Source: Oscillospiraceae bacterium
GTDB taxonomy: Bacteria > Bacillota_A > Clostridia > Oscillospirales > Oscillospiraceae
Length of the DNA: 64,000 bases
Assembly (NCBI GenBank): GCA_902786615.1
Contig: CADADE010000032.1
Location: forward strand, 1 to 64,000
Direction of reading: 5' to 3'
The translations under genes were made by a program, and so were the position numbers. Position 1 is the first letter of the stretch, and each line of letters opens with the position of its first letter. The notes below the pieces were generated by a model. That model saw only the letters and a list, made by a program, of their open reading frames with translations, was not told the DNA's origin and ran no database searches. Shown here piece by piece: positions 26,313 to 34,175 of the stretch.

Positions 26313-27824
26313 TTATTCAAACTGCGTGGCGAGTGCCATGATGTTTTCCTGATTGGCATCCTTGCCGTCAATAAAGCCGGTGATGCGGCCGTCACACATG
26401 ACCATGATCCGATCGGACATGCCGATCAGCTCGCCCATTTCGGAGGAGATCATGATGATGCTCTTGCCCTGCTTGGCAAGATCCGCGATGATGCAGTAGA
26501 TCTCGTACTTGGCGCCGACGTCGATGCCGCGGGTCGGCTCGTCCAGGATCAGCACATCCGGGTCGTTGGCGAGCCAGCGGCCGATCAGCACCTTCTGCTG
26601 GTTGCCGCCGGAGAGCGACTGGATCAGGGTCTTGCCGGAGGGCGTTTTGATGTTCATCTTCTGGCGGTTGACCTCAACCAGCTCGTCGATCTTTTTGGTG
26701 TTGAGCATGAAGCCGTAATCTACGTACTTGTTCAGGGACGCGACGGAGATATTGTCCGCCACGCTCAGCACGCCCATGATGCCGCTGCCGCGGCGGTCTT
26801 CGGTCAGCATGGCGATGCCGTGGTCGATGGCGTCCTTGGGGCGGGCGATTTTCAGCTCCTTGCCCTTGAAGCGGATCTTGCCGGAGGTGTGGGAGCGGGT
26901 GCCGAAGAGGCCCTCCATCAGCTCGGTGCGCTGCGCGCCGACCAGACCCGCGACGCCCAGGATCTCGCCCTTGCGGACGTTGAAGCTGCAGTGGCGGAAG
27001 CTGCGGGGATTGATGGAGGTGAAGTCCTCCACCTCGAAGACCACGTCGCCGGGGACATTCTCGCGCTTGGGGTAGAGGTTGGTGAGCTCGCGGCCCACCA
27101 TCTTGGTGATGATGAACTCGGTGGTCAGATCCTTGGACTCCCAGGTGCCGATGTACTGACCGTCGCGCATGATGGTGACCTCGTCACTGATGCGCAGGAT
27201 CTCGTCCATTTTATGGGAAATATAGACAACGGCGACGCCTTCCTTCTTGAGGTCCTCCACAATGCGAAACAGGGCCTCCACCTCGTTCTGCGTCAGGGAG
27301 GAGGTCGGCTCGTCCAGGATCAGGACGCGGCAGTTTCCGGCGACCGCCTTGGCGATCTCGACGGACTGCATCTGGGAGACGGTGAGGGTGCCGAGCTTTT
27401 GTTTGGGGTCAAAGTCCATGCGGACACGCTTGAGGAGCTTTGCGGTCTCCTCATACATTTTGTCGTGATCCACGACGGGGATAAAGCCGAGGGCCTTTTT
27501 CATCGGGTAGCGGCCGAGGAAGATATTCTCGCCGATCGTACGGGCCGGGATGGGCTGCAGCTCCTGGTGCACCATGGAGATGCCCTTGTCCCAGGCCTCG
27601 AGGGGGTCTGAGATGACGGTTTTCTGGCCGTCAATGAGTATTTCGCCTTCGTCCATCTTGTAGATGCCGAACATACATTTCATCAAAGTCGATTTACCCG
27701 CGCCGTTCTCGCCCATCAGGGCGTGAACCGTACCGGGACGCAGCCTGAGCTGCGCGTGATCAAGAGCCTTGACGCCGGGGAAGGATTTACATACGCCGCG
27801 CATTTCCAGCACGAATTCTGACAT
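26313..27824 (-). CDS. mglA: Galactose/methyl-galactoside ABC transporter ATP-binding protein
   Basis: The tandem ATPase of the galactose importer. The 503-residue protein has two ABC domains. Domain 1 has Walker A GENGAGKSTLMKC, signature LTVSQMQSVEIAKAV (degenerate relative to LSGGQ) and Walker B RVLILDEPTSSL. Domain 2 has an altered Walker A region (GVAGLVGAQRTELME), a canonical signature LSGGNQQKVLIGRWL and Walker B DVLILDEPTRGID. This asymmetry is normal for MglA/RbsA. The ATG at 27824 follows TGGAGG; the frame extends further upstream without a site. A strong hairpin separates it from mglB. Confidence 0.93.
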   Translation of the reverse strand: MSEFVLEMRGVCKSFPGVKALDHAQLRLRPGTVHALMGENGAGKSTLMKCMFGIYKMDEGEILIDGQKTVISDPLEAWDKGISMVHQELQPIPARTIGENIFLGRYPMKKALGFIPVVDHDKMYEETAKLLKRVRMDFDPKQKLGTLTVSQMQSVEIAKAVAGNCRVLILDEPTSSLTQNEVEALFRIVEDLKKEGVAVVYISHKMDEILRISDEVTIMRDGQYIGTWESKDLTTEFIITKMVGRELTNLYPKRENVPGDVVFEVEDFTSINPRSFRHCSFNVRKGEILGVAGLVGAQRTELMEGLFGTRSHTSGKIRFKGKELKIARPKDAIDHGIAMLTEDRRGSGIMGVLSVADNISVASLNKYVDYGFMLNTKKIDELVEVNRQKMNIKTPSGKTLIQSLSGGNQQKVLIGRWLANDPDVLILDEPTRGIDVGAKYEIYCIIADLAKQGKSIIMISSEMGELIGMSDRIMVMCDGRITGFIDGKDANQENIMALATQFE

Positions 27825-27874
27825 AGGCCAAGCCTCCATTTTTTTCTGTGGATTATTGCGATGAAACTTGCAAA

Positions 27875-27900
27875 ACGGGTGAGCCCGAAGGCTCACCCGT
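27875..27900 (-). terminator. Intercistronic hairpin between mglB and mglA
   Basis: A perfect 11-bp stem with a CGAA tetraloop (ACGGGTGAGCC / GGCTCACCCGT), followed on the minus strand by TTTTGC. It is probably a partial terminator or 3' stabiliser that keeps binding-protein mRNA above that of the downstream genes. Confidence 0.75.
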
Positions 27901-27939
27901 CAGGTTCCCAACGGGAAATTCAGTTGTGTTGGACTGAAA

Positions 27940-28932
27940 TTATGCGGCAGCCTTGGTGACCTTCACGTAGTCGACCCAGTAGTAGTTGTCGATGGCGTCG
28001 CCCTTGAGAGCGGAAACGGTGACGTCGACAGCCTTGTGGGACTGGCCGACAGCGTCGTTCAGAACGGTACCGGTCATGGTGCCCTCGTTGACCATCTCAA
28101 CGCACTCCTCGAGAGCGTCAACACCGACGAGGTAGATGTCCTTGCCGACGGTGCGGCCGGCAGCCTCGATAGCGGTGGCGGCGCCGAGAGCCATAGCGTC
28201 GTTGTTGCAGAAGACGACCTCGACCTTATCGCCGAACTTGGCAAGGTCGTTGGCGCAGATTTCCTGGCCCTTGGCCTGGGCCCAGTTGCCGATCTGGTCG
28301 TCGAGGCACTCGACTTCGTAGCCGGCGTCCTTCAGAGCCTTGATGGAGAACTCGGTGCGGTACTGAGCGTCAATGTTCTCGGGGTCGCCCTCGATCATGA
28401 TGTAGCTGATCTTGCCGTCGCCGTTGATGTCGCCGTGGTTATCGAGCTCGCCGATGATCTCGCCCTGGTAGGTGCCGGACTGACGGGCGTCAGCGCCGAC
28501 GTAGCAGACCTTGGCGTTGTTCAGGATGCCCTCGTAGGACTCGTCGCCCTTGTCGCCGAGAGGCTCACGGTTGATGAGGATGCAGGGGATGCCGGCGTCA
28601 ACGATCTTGTCGATGGCGGCGTCCGCGGAAGAGGTCTGCACCAGGTTCAGGATGATGGCGTCCATGCCCTGGGTGATGAAGTTGTCGATCTGGTTGTTCT
28701 GCTCGGCCATGTCGTTCTTGCCGTCGACGATGGTCACGTCATACTTGACGTCGTCGGTCTCGAGGCTCTTGAAGTAGTCGAGCATCTCGTTGCGGTAGAG
28801 GGTCATGAAGTTGTCATCGAACTGGTAGATGGCGATGCCGACCTTGTAGGTCGTGGGGGCAGCGTAGGCAGGAGCCGCGCACAGGGCGAACACCATGACC
28901 AGCGCAAGAACCATTGCGAGAGTCTTTTTCAT
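27940..28932 (-). CDS. mglB: Galactose-binding protein of the MglBAC transporter
   Basis: The extracytoplasmic sugar-binding protein that delivers galactose or glucose to MglAC. The 330-residue chain has a signal peptide (MKKTLAMVLALVMVFALC) and a periplasmic-binding fold of the galactose type: YKVGIAIYQFDDNFMTLYRN, DAIILNLVQTSSADAAIDKI, ILINREPLGDKGDESYEGIL and VEVVFCNNDAMALGAATAIE. These place it with MglB rather than RbsB. The residues before Cys (FALC) do not give a good lipobox, and cleavage at AYA-AP looks likelier, so membrane tethering is unclear. AGGAGG precedes the ATG. It is the first gene of the operon. Confidence 0.9.
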   Translation of the reverse strand: MKKTLAMVLALVMVFALCAAPAYAAPTTYKVGIAIYQFDDNFMTLYRNEMLDYFKSLETDDVKYDVTIVDGKNDMAEQNNQIDNFITQGMDAIILNLVQTSSADAAIDKIVDAGIPCILINREPLGDKGDESYEGILNNAKVCYVGADARQSGTYQGEIIGELDNHGDINGDGKISYIMIEGDPENIDAQYRTEFSIKALKDAGYEVECLDDQIGNWAQAKGQEICANDLAKFGDKVEVVFCNNDAMALGAATAIEAAGRTVGKDIYLVGVDALEECVEMVNEGTMTGTVLNDAVGQSHKAVDVTVSALKGDAIDNYYWVDYVKVTKAAA

Positions 28933-29048
28933 TTTGTTTTCCTCCTAATTTGTGATTTATAATTTGCGGGACTGTCCCGCTAATCACCGAATCAGAGCTT
29001 CCGCGAGAGGCGAAACGCGCGCCGAAATCGCTTCAACTTTTCTATGTA
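28933..29048 (-). other. Long untranslated leader of mglB
   Basis: About 115 bases lie between the promoter and the start codon. It holds a short palindrome GCGGGACTGTCCCGC near 28967-28981 and no open frame. An operator for a sugar-responsive repressor is possible but not identified. Confidence 0.45.
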
Positions 29049-29077
29049 ATTCTACTAATATGGCGCGTTACTGTCAA
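29049..29077 (-). promoter_or_regulatory. Sigma-A promoter of the mgl operon
   Basis: On the minus strand TTGACA (29072-29077) and TAGAAT (29049-29054) with a 17-base spacer. Confidence 0.75.
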
Positions 29078-29180
29078 GTGATTCTTGGGGTATTTTCATG
29101 CGTTTCGTACACTGTGTCAGTTTTCCCGGCCGTTTTTTGTGCAAAGCGCCGGAGGCCGGAGGGTAAGCTGAAACGGGCAT

Positions 29181-29227
29181 AAAAAGTCCCCGGCAAAACA
29201 CATCCGTGTTCTGTCGGGGTGCCTTTT
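29181..29227 (-). terminator. Terminator of infC-rpmI-rplT
   Basis: A long imperfect hairpin (CCCCGACAGAACAC pairing with GTGTTTTGCCGGGG, tetraloop GGAT) followed on the minus strand by ACTTTTTA, 14 bases after rplT. Confidence 0.8.
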
Positions 29228-29241
29228 TGGGCTTGCGCCTT

Positions 29242-29595
29242 TTACTTTGCGGCCTTGGCCATCTCGCACAGGGCGGTGAAGGCGGCGGCATCATGGATCG
29301 CCATCTCGGAGAGCATCTTGCGGTTCATGTCGATGCCGGCGAGCTTCAGACCGTGCATGAAGGTGGAGTAATTCATGCCGTTCATCTTGCAGCCTGCGCT
29401 GATACGGGTGATCCAGAGCTGACGGAAGTCTCTCTTCTTCTGCTTGCGGCCGACGTAAGCGTAGCGGCCGGACTTCATCATCTGCTCGTTAGCCATCTTA
29501 TAGTGACGGGACTTGTTGCCCCAGTAGCCCTTAGCAAGACCCAGAATCTTGTTTCTGTGCTTGCGGGTCATCATTGCGCCTTTAACTCTTGCCAT
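29242..29595 (-). CDS. rplT: Ribosomal protein bL20
   Basis: A protein of the 50S subunit needed early in assembly and the regulator of its own operon in Bacillota. The 117-residue chain is full length, with the basic N-terminal helix [20 protein letters not shown], then [37 protein letters not shown] core (here [14 protein letters not shown]) and [20 protein letters not shown]. It is the last gene of infC-rpmI-rplT, 34 bases after rpmI, followed by a terminator. GGAGGA is placed upstream of the ATG. Confidence 0.97.
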   Translation of the reverse strand: MARVKGAMMTRKHRNKILGLAKGYWGNKSRHYKMANEQMMKSGRYAYVGRKQKKRDFRQLWITRISAGCKMNGMNYSTFMHGLKLAGIDMNRKMLSEMAIHDAAAFTALCEMAKAAK

Positions 29596-29629
29596 AGTTC
29601 AATATCCTCCTCTATAACGTCAGCCCTAC

Positions 29630-29827
29630 TTATTTGTAAGGGATCATTTTCTTGATGGTAGCCGCATTGGTGACGTCGGCGTAGGCGACGTCGCGCAGAC
29701 GACGGCCGCGCTTGGTGGTCTTCTTGGTGAGGATATGGCTCTTGTAAGCGTGTGCGCGTTTGACCTTCCCGGACTTGGTGAGATTAAATCTCTTCTTGGC
29801 ACCGCTGTGGGTCTTCAGTTTAGGCAT
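29630..29827 (-). CDS. rpmI: Ribosomal protein bL35
   Basis: A 65-residue 50S protein, [20 protein letters not shown] at the start, then the typical [20 protein letters not shown] and a C-terminal [13 protein letters not shown]. The length is normal. GGAAGGAGAAATT lies before the ATG. It is the middle gene of the infC operon, 55 bases downstream of infC. Confidence 0.97.
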   Translation of the reverse strand: MPKLKTHSGAKKRFNLTKSGKVKRAHAYKSHILTKKTTKRGRRLRDVAYADVTNAATIKKMIPYK

Positions 29828-29882
29828 GGTAATTTCTCCTTCCGTAACATCAATACAGGGAAAATTCCCTCTGTATATAAAA

Positions 29883-30464
29883 TTATTCGGCCTCGGGCGC
29901 GGCTTCGGGCGCCTTGGGCTGCTTGGGCTTTGCCGGCTTCTTGGCCGGGGCCTGGGGCTTGGGGGAGAGGAACATGGACATGCTGCGGCCCTCCAGCTTG
30001 GGGGCCTTATCCATGTTGGCGATCTCCGCGCACTGGGCGGCGAAATCCTTGAGCAGGACGGCGCCGATCTCGGTGTGGGCCATCTCTCTGCCGCGGAAGC
30101 GCACGCTGACCTTCACGCGGTCCCCGTCGTTGAGGAACTTCTGGGCGTTTTTGAGCTTGGTGTTGAAGTCGTTCGTGTCGATGCCGGGAGACATGCGGAT
30201 CTCCTTGATTTCGATCACGCGCTGATTCTTTTTCGCTTCCTTCTCCTTCTTGGCCTGCTCAAAGCGGAACTTGCCGTAGTCCATGATCTTGCAGACGGGA
30301 GGATTGGAGCCCGGAGCGATCTTGACGAGATCCAGCTCATGCTCGGTTGCGATGCGCAGAGCCTCATCCACGGACATAATACCAAGCTGCTCGCCCTGAT
30401 CGCCGATCAGGCGCACTTCCTTGTCAAGGATCTCTTCGTTGATTTGATGAACAGCGTTTGCGAT
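29883..30464 (-). CDS. infC: Translation initiation factor IF-3, probable ATC start
   Basis: IF-3 binds the 30S subunit and proofreads start codons. The coding part reads [20 protein letters not shown], with N-domain [40 protein letters not shown], and C-domain [21 protein letters not shown] Lys/Pro/Ala-rich tail of about 25 residues is added. No ATG fits. GGAGG at 30470-30476 is eight bases upstream of an ATC at 30462-30464, directly before the conserved start, and the nearest GTG overlaps that ribosome site. A rare start codon is known for infC in E. coli and Bacillus and lets IF-3 limit its own synthesis. The operon is led by an L20-type attenuator. Confidence 0.93.
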   Translation of the reverse strand: MANAVHQINEEILDKEVRLIGDQGEQLGIMSVDEALRIATEHELDLVKIAPGSNPPVCKIMDYGKFRFEQAKKEKEAKKNQRVIEIKEIRMSPGIDTNDFNTKLKNAQKFLNDGDRVKVSVRFRGREMAHTEIGAVLLKDFAAQCAEIANMDKAPKLEGRSMSMFLSPKPQAPAKKPAKPKQPKAPEAAPEAE

Positions 30465-30483
30465 TGTGAACACCTCCGGATAA

Positions 30484-30605
30484 AATGAAAAGCTCGGATG
30501 TACGGCATCCGAGCGTAAAAACACAGTCTCGCCCCAGAGAGGCGGTGCTTTTATTGACCGCGGCTGGCGCAATTGCCGCCGGGTGAGGCAGGGTGGATGC
30601 CGTAC
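30484..30605 (-). promoter_or_regulatory. L20-type leader with attenuator upstream of infC
   Basis: On the minus strand, near the 5' end of the transcript, GTACGGCATCC (30595-30605) is the exact complement of GGATGCCGTAC (30500-30510). The latter forms the 5' arm and loop of a terminator hairpin (GCTCGGATG / CATCCGAGC, 30492-30514) followed by TTTT. The two structures exclude each other, the layout of L20-controlled attenuators in Bacillota infC operons. The region between them holds further hairpins. Confidence 0.85.
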
Positions 30606-30626
30606 CTACTTTGTTTTAGCTTTGAT

Positions 30627-30655
30627 AATATAGCAGGTTCGGCAGACAATGTCAA
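30627..30655 (-). promoter_or_regulatory. Sigma-A promoter of the infC operon
   Basis: On the minus strand TTGACA (30650-30655) and TATATT (30627-30632) with a 17-base spacer, placing the start just upstream of the antiterminator arm. Confidence 0.85.
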
Positions 30656-30663
30656 GGGTTTTT

Positions 30664-31347
30664 TCAGTATTTCTCGTCCGGCGCGCCGGGCGCGTTTTCC
30701 AGCTCCATGGCGAGCTTGACGATGCGGCTGGTGCCGAGGCGGTCCGCGCCGAGGGCGATGAAGTCCTCCGCGTCCTGCAGCGACGCAATGCCGCCTGCGG
30801 CCTTGACCATGAGGGTCCTGGGGGAATTTTCGCGCAGCAGGGCCACGTCCTCTCGCGTCGCGCCGCCTTTGGAAAAGCCCGTGGAGGTCTTGATGAAGTC
30901 AGCCCCGCAGTCGGAGACGATCTTGCAGAGCCGCACCTTCTCCTCGTCGGTGAGCAGGCAGCACTCGATGATGACCTTGAGGATTTTGCCGCGGGTAGCC
31001 TCGCGCACGGCGCGGATGTCGTTTGCCACGTCCTCCCAGCAGCCGTCCTTGACCATGGATAGATTGACGACCATGTCGATCTCGTCGGCCCCGTTTTTCA
31101 CGGCGTCGGCGGCCTCGAAGGCTTTGGCGGCGCTGGTCATGTAGCCGTTGGGGAAGCCGATGACCGTGCAGATTTTGAGTCTCGAGCCGACATAGCGTTT
31201 GGCCCCGGCCACATGGCAGGGCGGGATGCAGACGCTGGCGCAGTTATACTTCATGCCCTGGTCGCACAGGGCGCGGATCTCCGCGCTTGTGCAGTCGACG
31301 CGCAGGAGGGTGTGGTCGCATTTTGCCAGAATGTCCCGGATATCCAT
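30664..31347 (-). CDS. deoC: Deoxyribose-phosphate aldolase
   Basis: It splits 2-deoxyribose 5-phosphate into glyceraldehyde 3-phosphate and acetaldehyde in deoxynucleoside breakdown. The 227-residue protein has the class I aldolase barrel: MDIRDILAKCDHTLLRVDCT, VCIPPCHVAGAKRY, VIGFPNGYMTSAAKAFEAAD, DEIDMVVNLSMVKDG, KVIIECCLLTDEEK and the Schiff-base site DFIKTSTGFSKGGATREDV (Lys near residue 152). AAAGGAGC lies upstream. It is a single gene with its own promoter at 31384-31412; no nucleoside phosphorylase is adjacent. Confidence 0.94.
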   Translation of the reverse strand: MDIRDILAKCDHTLLRVDCTSAEIRALCDQGMKYNCASVCIPPCHVAGAKRYVGSRLKICTVIGFPNGYMTSAAKAFEAADAVKNGADEIDMVVNLSMVKDGCWEDVANDIRAVREATRGKILKVIIECCLLTDEEKVRLCKIVSDCGADFIKTSTGFSKGGATREDVALLRENSPRTLMVKAAGGIASLQDAEDFIALGADRLGTSRIVKLAMELENAPGAPDEKY

Positions 31348-31383
31348 AAAAAGCAGCTCCTTTTCGTAAATTCAAGCGCTGTT

Positions 31384-31412
31384 ATTATATCTTACCTCGC
31401 GGGCATATTCAA
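31384..31412 (-). promoter_or_regulatory. Promoter of deoC
   Basis: On the minus strand TTGAAT (31407-31412) and TATAAT (31384-31389), spacer 17. Confidence 0.75.
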
Positions 31413-31464
31413 GTGCCGCGGCGGAATAAGATGGAGCATATCACACGAAAGGGACGGCAAGTGC

Positions 31465-32091
31465 ATGGACATGATTCAGGAAAACAATCGGGTGCTCCTG
31501 TGCGGCACAATGGCCGGAGCGCCGCAATATTCGCACCGCGCGGGCGGGCGGGACTTTTACAGCTTTCCGCTGGAGGTGCAGCGTCTCTCCGGCAGCAGCG
31601 ACGTGCTGAACATCGTGCTGCGCAGGGAGCAGCTCGCCGCGGTGGAGGCGCAGGAGCGCGCCCGGCTTCGCGTTGTGGGAGAGCTCAGAAGCTTCAACAA
31701 CCGCCGGGGCGAGGGGGCGCGGCTGGTGCTGACGGTGCTGGCGCGGGAGCTTGCGCTCACGGACGAGCCGGACGAGAACCGCGTGAGCCTGCTCGGCACG
31801 CTCTGCAAGGCGCCCAATGCCCGGGTGACGCCGCTGGGCCGGGACATCTGCGACCTGCTGCTGGCGGTGAACCGGCGGGGCGGGCGCTCGGACTATCTGC
31901 CCTGCATCTGCTGGGGCAGCCGCGCCCGCGAGGCGGCGTTGTGGAGCGTGGGGGACGTGGTGCGGCTGGAGGGCCGTTTTCAGAGCCGGGGCTATCTCAA
32001 GCTCCGGGAGGACGGGCTGGAGCAGCGCGTGGCCTACGAGGTCTCCGCCGCCGCAGTAGAGCTCGCGGCGCGTGCCGGGGCGCGTGTATGA
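31465..32091 (+). CDS. SSB-like protein with two OB folds
   Basis: A 208-residue protein of the single-stranded-DNA-binding family. The first half (ENNRVLLCGTMAGAPQYSHR, RDFYSFPLEVQRLSGSSDVL, RLRVVGELRSFNN) and the second half (ENRVSLLGTLCKAPNARVTP, RDICDLLLAVNRRGGRSDYL, CICWGSRAREAALWSVGDVV, EGRFQSRGYLK) are two tandem OB-fold units. The second matches SSB better. It lacks the acidic C-terminal DDDIPF-type tip of housekeeping SSB, so it is an accessory paralogue of unknown role. The ATG at 31465 has only a weak AAGGG site; an ATG two codons on is possible. It is transcribed divergently from deoC. Confidence 0.75.
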   Translation: MDMIQENNRVLLCGTMAGAPQYSHRAGGRDFYSFPLEVQRLSGSSDVLNIVLRREQLAAVEAQERARLRVVGELRSFNNRRGEGARLVLTVLARELALTDEPDENRVSLLGTLCKAPNARVTPLGRDICDLLLAVNRRGGRSDYLPCICWGSRAREAALWSVGDVVRLEGRFQSRGYLKLREDGLEQRVAYEVSAAAVELAARAGARV

Positions 32092-32292
32092 CGACTCGTT
32101 TGGTGCAAATTCTCTCCCGGGGCGGGTTATACTGTCAGTAAATCCCCACGCGGCAAGCCTCGCTACGATGAATAGAAGCTGATACATGGGGATTTACATG
32201 TGCATGAAATTCGGTTGCCGCGTGAGCGGCGAAAATTTCGCACACTTAAAATACTATATGCGTCTCGGCTTACGTCAGCAAGCCCCAAATCT
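32092..32292. other. Intergenic stretch with an 11-bp inverted repeat
   Basis: No gene. GTAAATCCCCA (32138-32148) and TGGGGATTTAC (32187-32197) are perfect inverted repeats 38 bases apart, preceded by a TATACT -10-like motif. It could be a terminator for the SSB-like gene, a small element, or a structured RNA. Confidence 0.4.
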
Positions 32293-32397
32293 GACCTCCC
32301 TTTGGAAAAAGGGAGGTGGCCGAAGGCCGGAGGGATCGAAACAGAATCTAAGCAAGGCTCTGTCGGCTGTGACAGCTCCCTTTCGCAAAGGGAGCTT
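32293..32397. repeat. Palindromic intergenic repeat (CTCCCTTT family)
   Basis: A unit bounded by two near-perfect hairpins, ACCTCCCTTTGGAAAAAGGG (left) and AGCTCCCTTTCGCAAAGGGA (right), with GGAGGGATCG between. It is the inverted orientation of the units at 55704, 58904 and 61342. Confidence 0.8.
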
Positions 32398-32482
32398 AGA
32401 AGCGGATGAAACCTGATACCCATAAAATATTATAAAGGCGTCAGCTTTTTTAGCGGCATTCTGATAATTCGGAGGTGCAGCC

Positions 32483-33031
32483 ATGCTCAAGAAAAGCCTT
32501 CTGCTGCTCACGGCGCTGCTCTTTGCCGTGTGCGCCCACCTGCGGCCCGTCTGTGCCCTTGTGCTCACCGGCGGGGTCATCACACCCGCGTGCGGCGCGT
32601 GGGACTGCCTTCTCGCGGAGCGCGCCGCCCATGCGGCGGCGGAGGAGATTTTGCGGGGCACCGCCGTGTCCCCGGTGGCGGAAAAGCGTCTGGCATTCAG
32701 CCTCCGAAAGCCGGAGGGGGACGCGCGGCAGGTCTCCGACGCACTGCTGCGCGCCGTGCCGGGCGTCGCGCTGCGCTGCGAGGTGCGCGTGAACGGGCGC
32801 ATGCTCGGCTGGGTGGAGGACGGCGAGGCGCTGCGGGAGGCGCTGGGCTGCTACATCCGCGATACCCGGCCGACCTGGGCGAGCGGGGGCGTACTGAACG
32901 GGGAGCTCGCGCTCCGCCGTCTCTACACGCGCGACGCCCATCTCACCGGGCAGCGGGATATGCTGCTGCTCATTACGGGCGCGGCCCCGGTGTTCTACTA
33001 CGACCAGACCGGGCGATATGCAAGGTCATAG
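32483..33031 (+). CDS. Secreted protein, function unknown
   Basis: A 182-residue exported protein with a signal peptide (MLKKSLLLLTALLFAVCA). The mature part holds a helical stretch (AERAAHAAAEEILRGTAVSP) and a compact domain containing EVRVNGRMLGWVEDGEALREALG. That pattern of VxVNGxxLGxVxDxxAL resembles spacer modules that precede LysM/M23 cell-wall peptidases in Clostridia. Here no catalytic domain follows; the chain stops at residue 182. It may be a stand-alone cell-wall module or a remnant. TCGGAGGTG lies before the ATG. It is alone, flanked by palindromic repeats on both sides. Confidence 0.7.
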   Translation: MLKKSLLLLTALLFAVCAHLRPVCALVLTGGVITPACGAWDCLLAERAAHAAAEEILRGTAVSPVAEKRLAFSLRKPEGDARQVSDALLRAVPGVALRCEVRVNGRMLGWVEDGEALREALGCYIRDTRPTWASGGVLNGELALRRLYTRDAHLTGQRDMLLLITGAAPVFYYDQTGRYARS

Positions 33032-33073
33032 GATACGTTTGCGCCCCGCCGGGCTTCGTTTCGGCAGCACAAT

Positions 33074-33158
33074 CGTAGGGGTCGATCCCCCAGATCGACC
33101 CGCCGATAAGTGCAGAAGACTGCAAAACGGCGGGCCGATGAGGGCATCGGCCCCTACG
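33074..33158. repeat. Inverted-repeat intergenic element
   Basis: It is bounded by CGTAGGGGTCGAT at the left and ATCGGCCCCTACG at the right, with inner CCCGCCG and CGGCGGG arms forming a long hairpin. Its right arm recurs at 25206-25232. Confidence 0.7.
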
Positions 33159-33175
33159 ACATTTTATTTATGCAG

Positions 33176-33204
33176 GACTGTCTCGATTTTGAGACAGCCC
33201 CTTT
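33176..33204. terminator. Hairpin downstream of degV
   Basis: CTGTCTC / GAGACAG stem with a GATTTT loop. The T tract (CCCCTTTT) is on the plus strand, so it may serve the secreted-protein gene. The same stem type recurs at 38721-38743. Confidence 0.5.
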
Positions 33205-33206
33205 TA

Positions 33207-34094
33207 TCAGTCCGTTCTCTCGCTGCCCCAGAAGAAGAGGGCGACGGTGCCGGGACCGGTGTGCGCCCCGATCAGGCCGCCGATGTTGTTGATGAGCACC
33301 CTGCCGTCAAGCTTCGGGAAGCGCTCCTCCACGAGGCGGGCCACCTCCTCGGCGTCCTCGCGGCAGGCGGACATGGAGATGAAGCACTTGCCGCTGTAGT
33401 CCGCGCCGTTGTCGGCGTTTTCCACCATGCGCTGCACGATCTCCCGGATGACGTTTTTCTTGGTGCGCACCTTTTTACGGGGGACGAGCTTTCCCTCATG
33501 ATCCACGTTGAGAAGCGGGCAGATCTCAAACACGCCGCCGAAGAAGGCCGCGGTCCTGGAAATGCGCCCGCCGCGCACATAGCTTGTGAGGTCCGTGGAG
33601 AAAAACCAGTGGTGGAGCCGGAGCCTGTTCGCCTCCAGCCAGTCGGCCAGCTCCTTTGCGCTGAGCCCCCTGTCGCGCATGGCGGCGGCGGTGTCCAGCA
33701 GAAGGCCGTAGCCGGAGGACGCCGCGAGGGAATCGACGATGTAGATCTCCCGCTCGGGGTAGCGCTCCCTGACGATCTGGGCCGCATTGCAGGCGGAGTT
33801 GTAGGTGCCGGAGATGCCGGAGGAGAGGGTGACATGGACGAGATCCTTCCCCTCTTCGCAGATGGCGCTGAAATAGTCCACATACCGGGCGATGTTGATC
33901 TGGGAGGTTTTGGTCTCGGCCCCCTGTGCCATGCGGGCATAGAACTCCTCGGCAGACAGGGTCTGGCCCAGGTCGTCGGGGTAATCCACGCCGTCCATCA
34001 TATAGTGAAAGCAGATGTATCGGACCCGGATGCGCTCAAAATGCTCCTTTGTCAGATCCGCTGCGGAGCAGCCGCTCAGAACATAATCCGCCAT
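33207..34094 (-). CDS. DegV family fatty-acid-binding protein
   Basis: A 295-residue DegV/FakB-type protein. These bind a fatty acid and present it to the kinase FakA in Bacillota. Family features: start YVLSGCSAADLTKEHFERIR, ISSGISGTYNSACNAA-like motif here TLSSGISGTYNSACNAAQIV, SLAASSGYGLLLDTAAAM, TDLTSYVRGGRISRTAAFFG and the C-terminal NNIGGLIGAHTGPGTVALFF. The Ser and Thr residues of SGISGT form the acyl-carboxylate pocket in known members. No FakA gene is nearby. It is single, with a 120-base upstream region to the FliB-like gene. Confidence 0.9.
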   Translation of the reverse strand: MADYVLSGCSAADLTKEHFERIRVRYICFHYMMDGVDYPDDLGQTLSAEEFYARMAQGAETKTSQINIARYVDYFSAICEEGKDLVHVTLSSGISGTYNSACNAAQIVRERYPEREIYIVDSLAASSGYGLLLDTAAAMRDRGLSAKELADWLEANRLRLHHWFFSTDLTSYVRGGRISRTAAFFGGVFEICPLLNVDHEGKLVPRKKVRTKKNVIREIVQRMVENADNGADYSGKCFISMSACREDAEEVARLVEERFPKLDGRVLINNIGGLIGAHTGPGTVALFFWGSERTD

Positions 34095-34175
34095 AGAGAT
34101 GATCCTTTCCCGTTCGCTGTTGTTTTGCCGATCAAAGCAACGCTTATTTTACCATAAAACGGCTCTCGCTTCAAG

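Noticed and set aside
32186..32416. A 76-codon gene before the secreted protein
   Set aside because: Most of it is the palindromic repeat unit; similar frames appear in other copies of the repeat.
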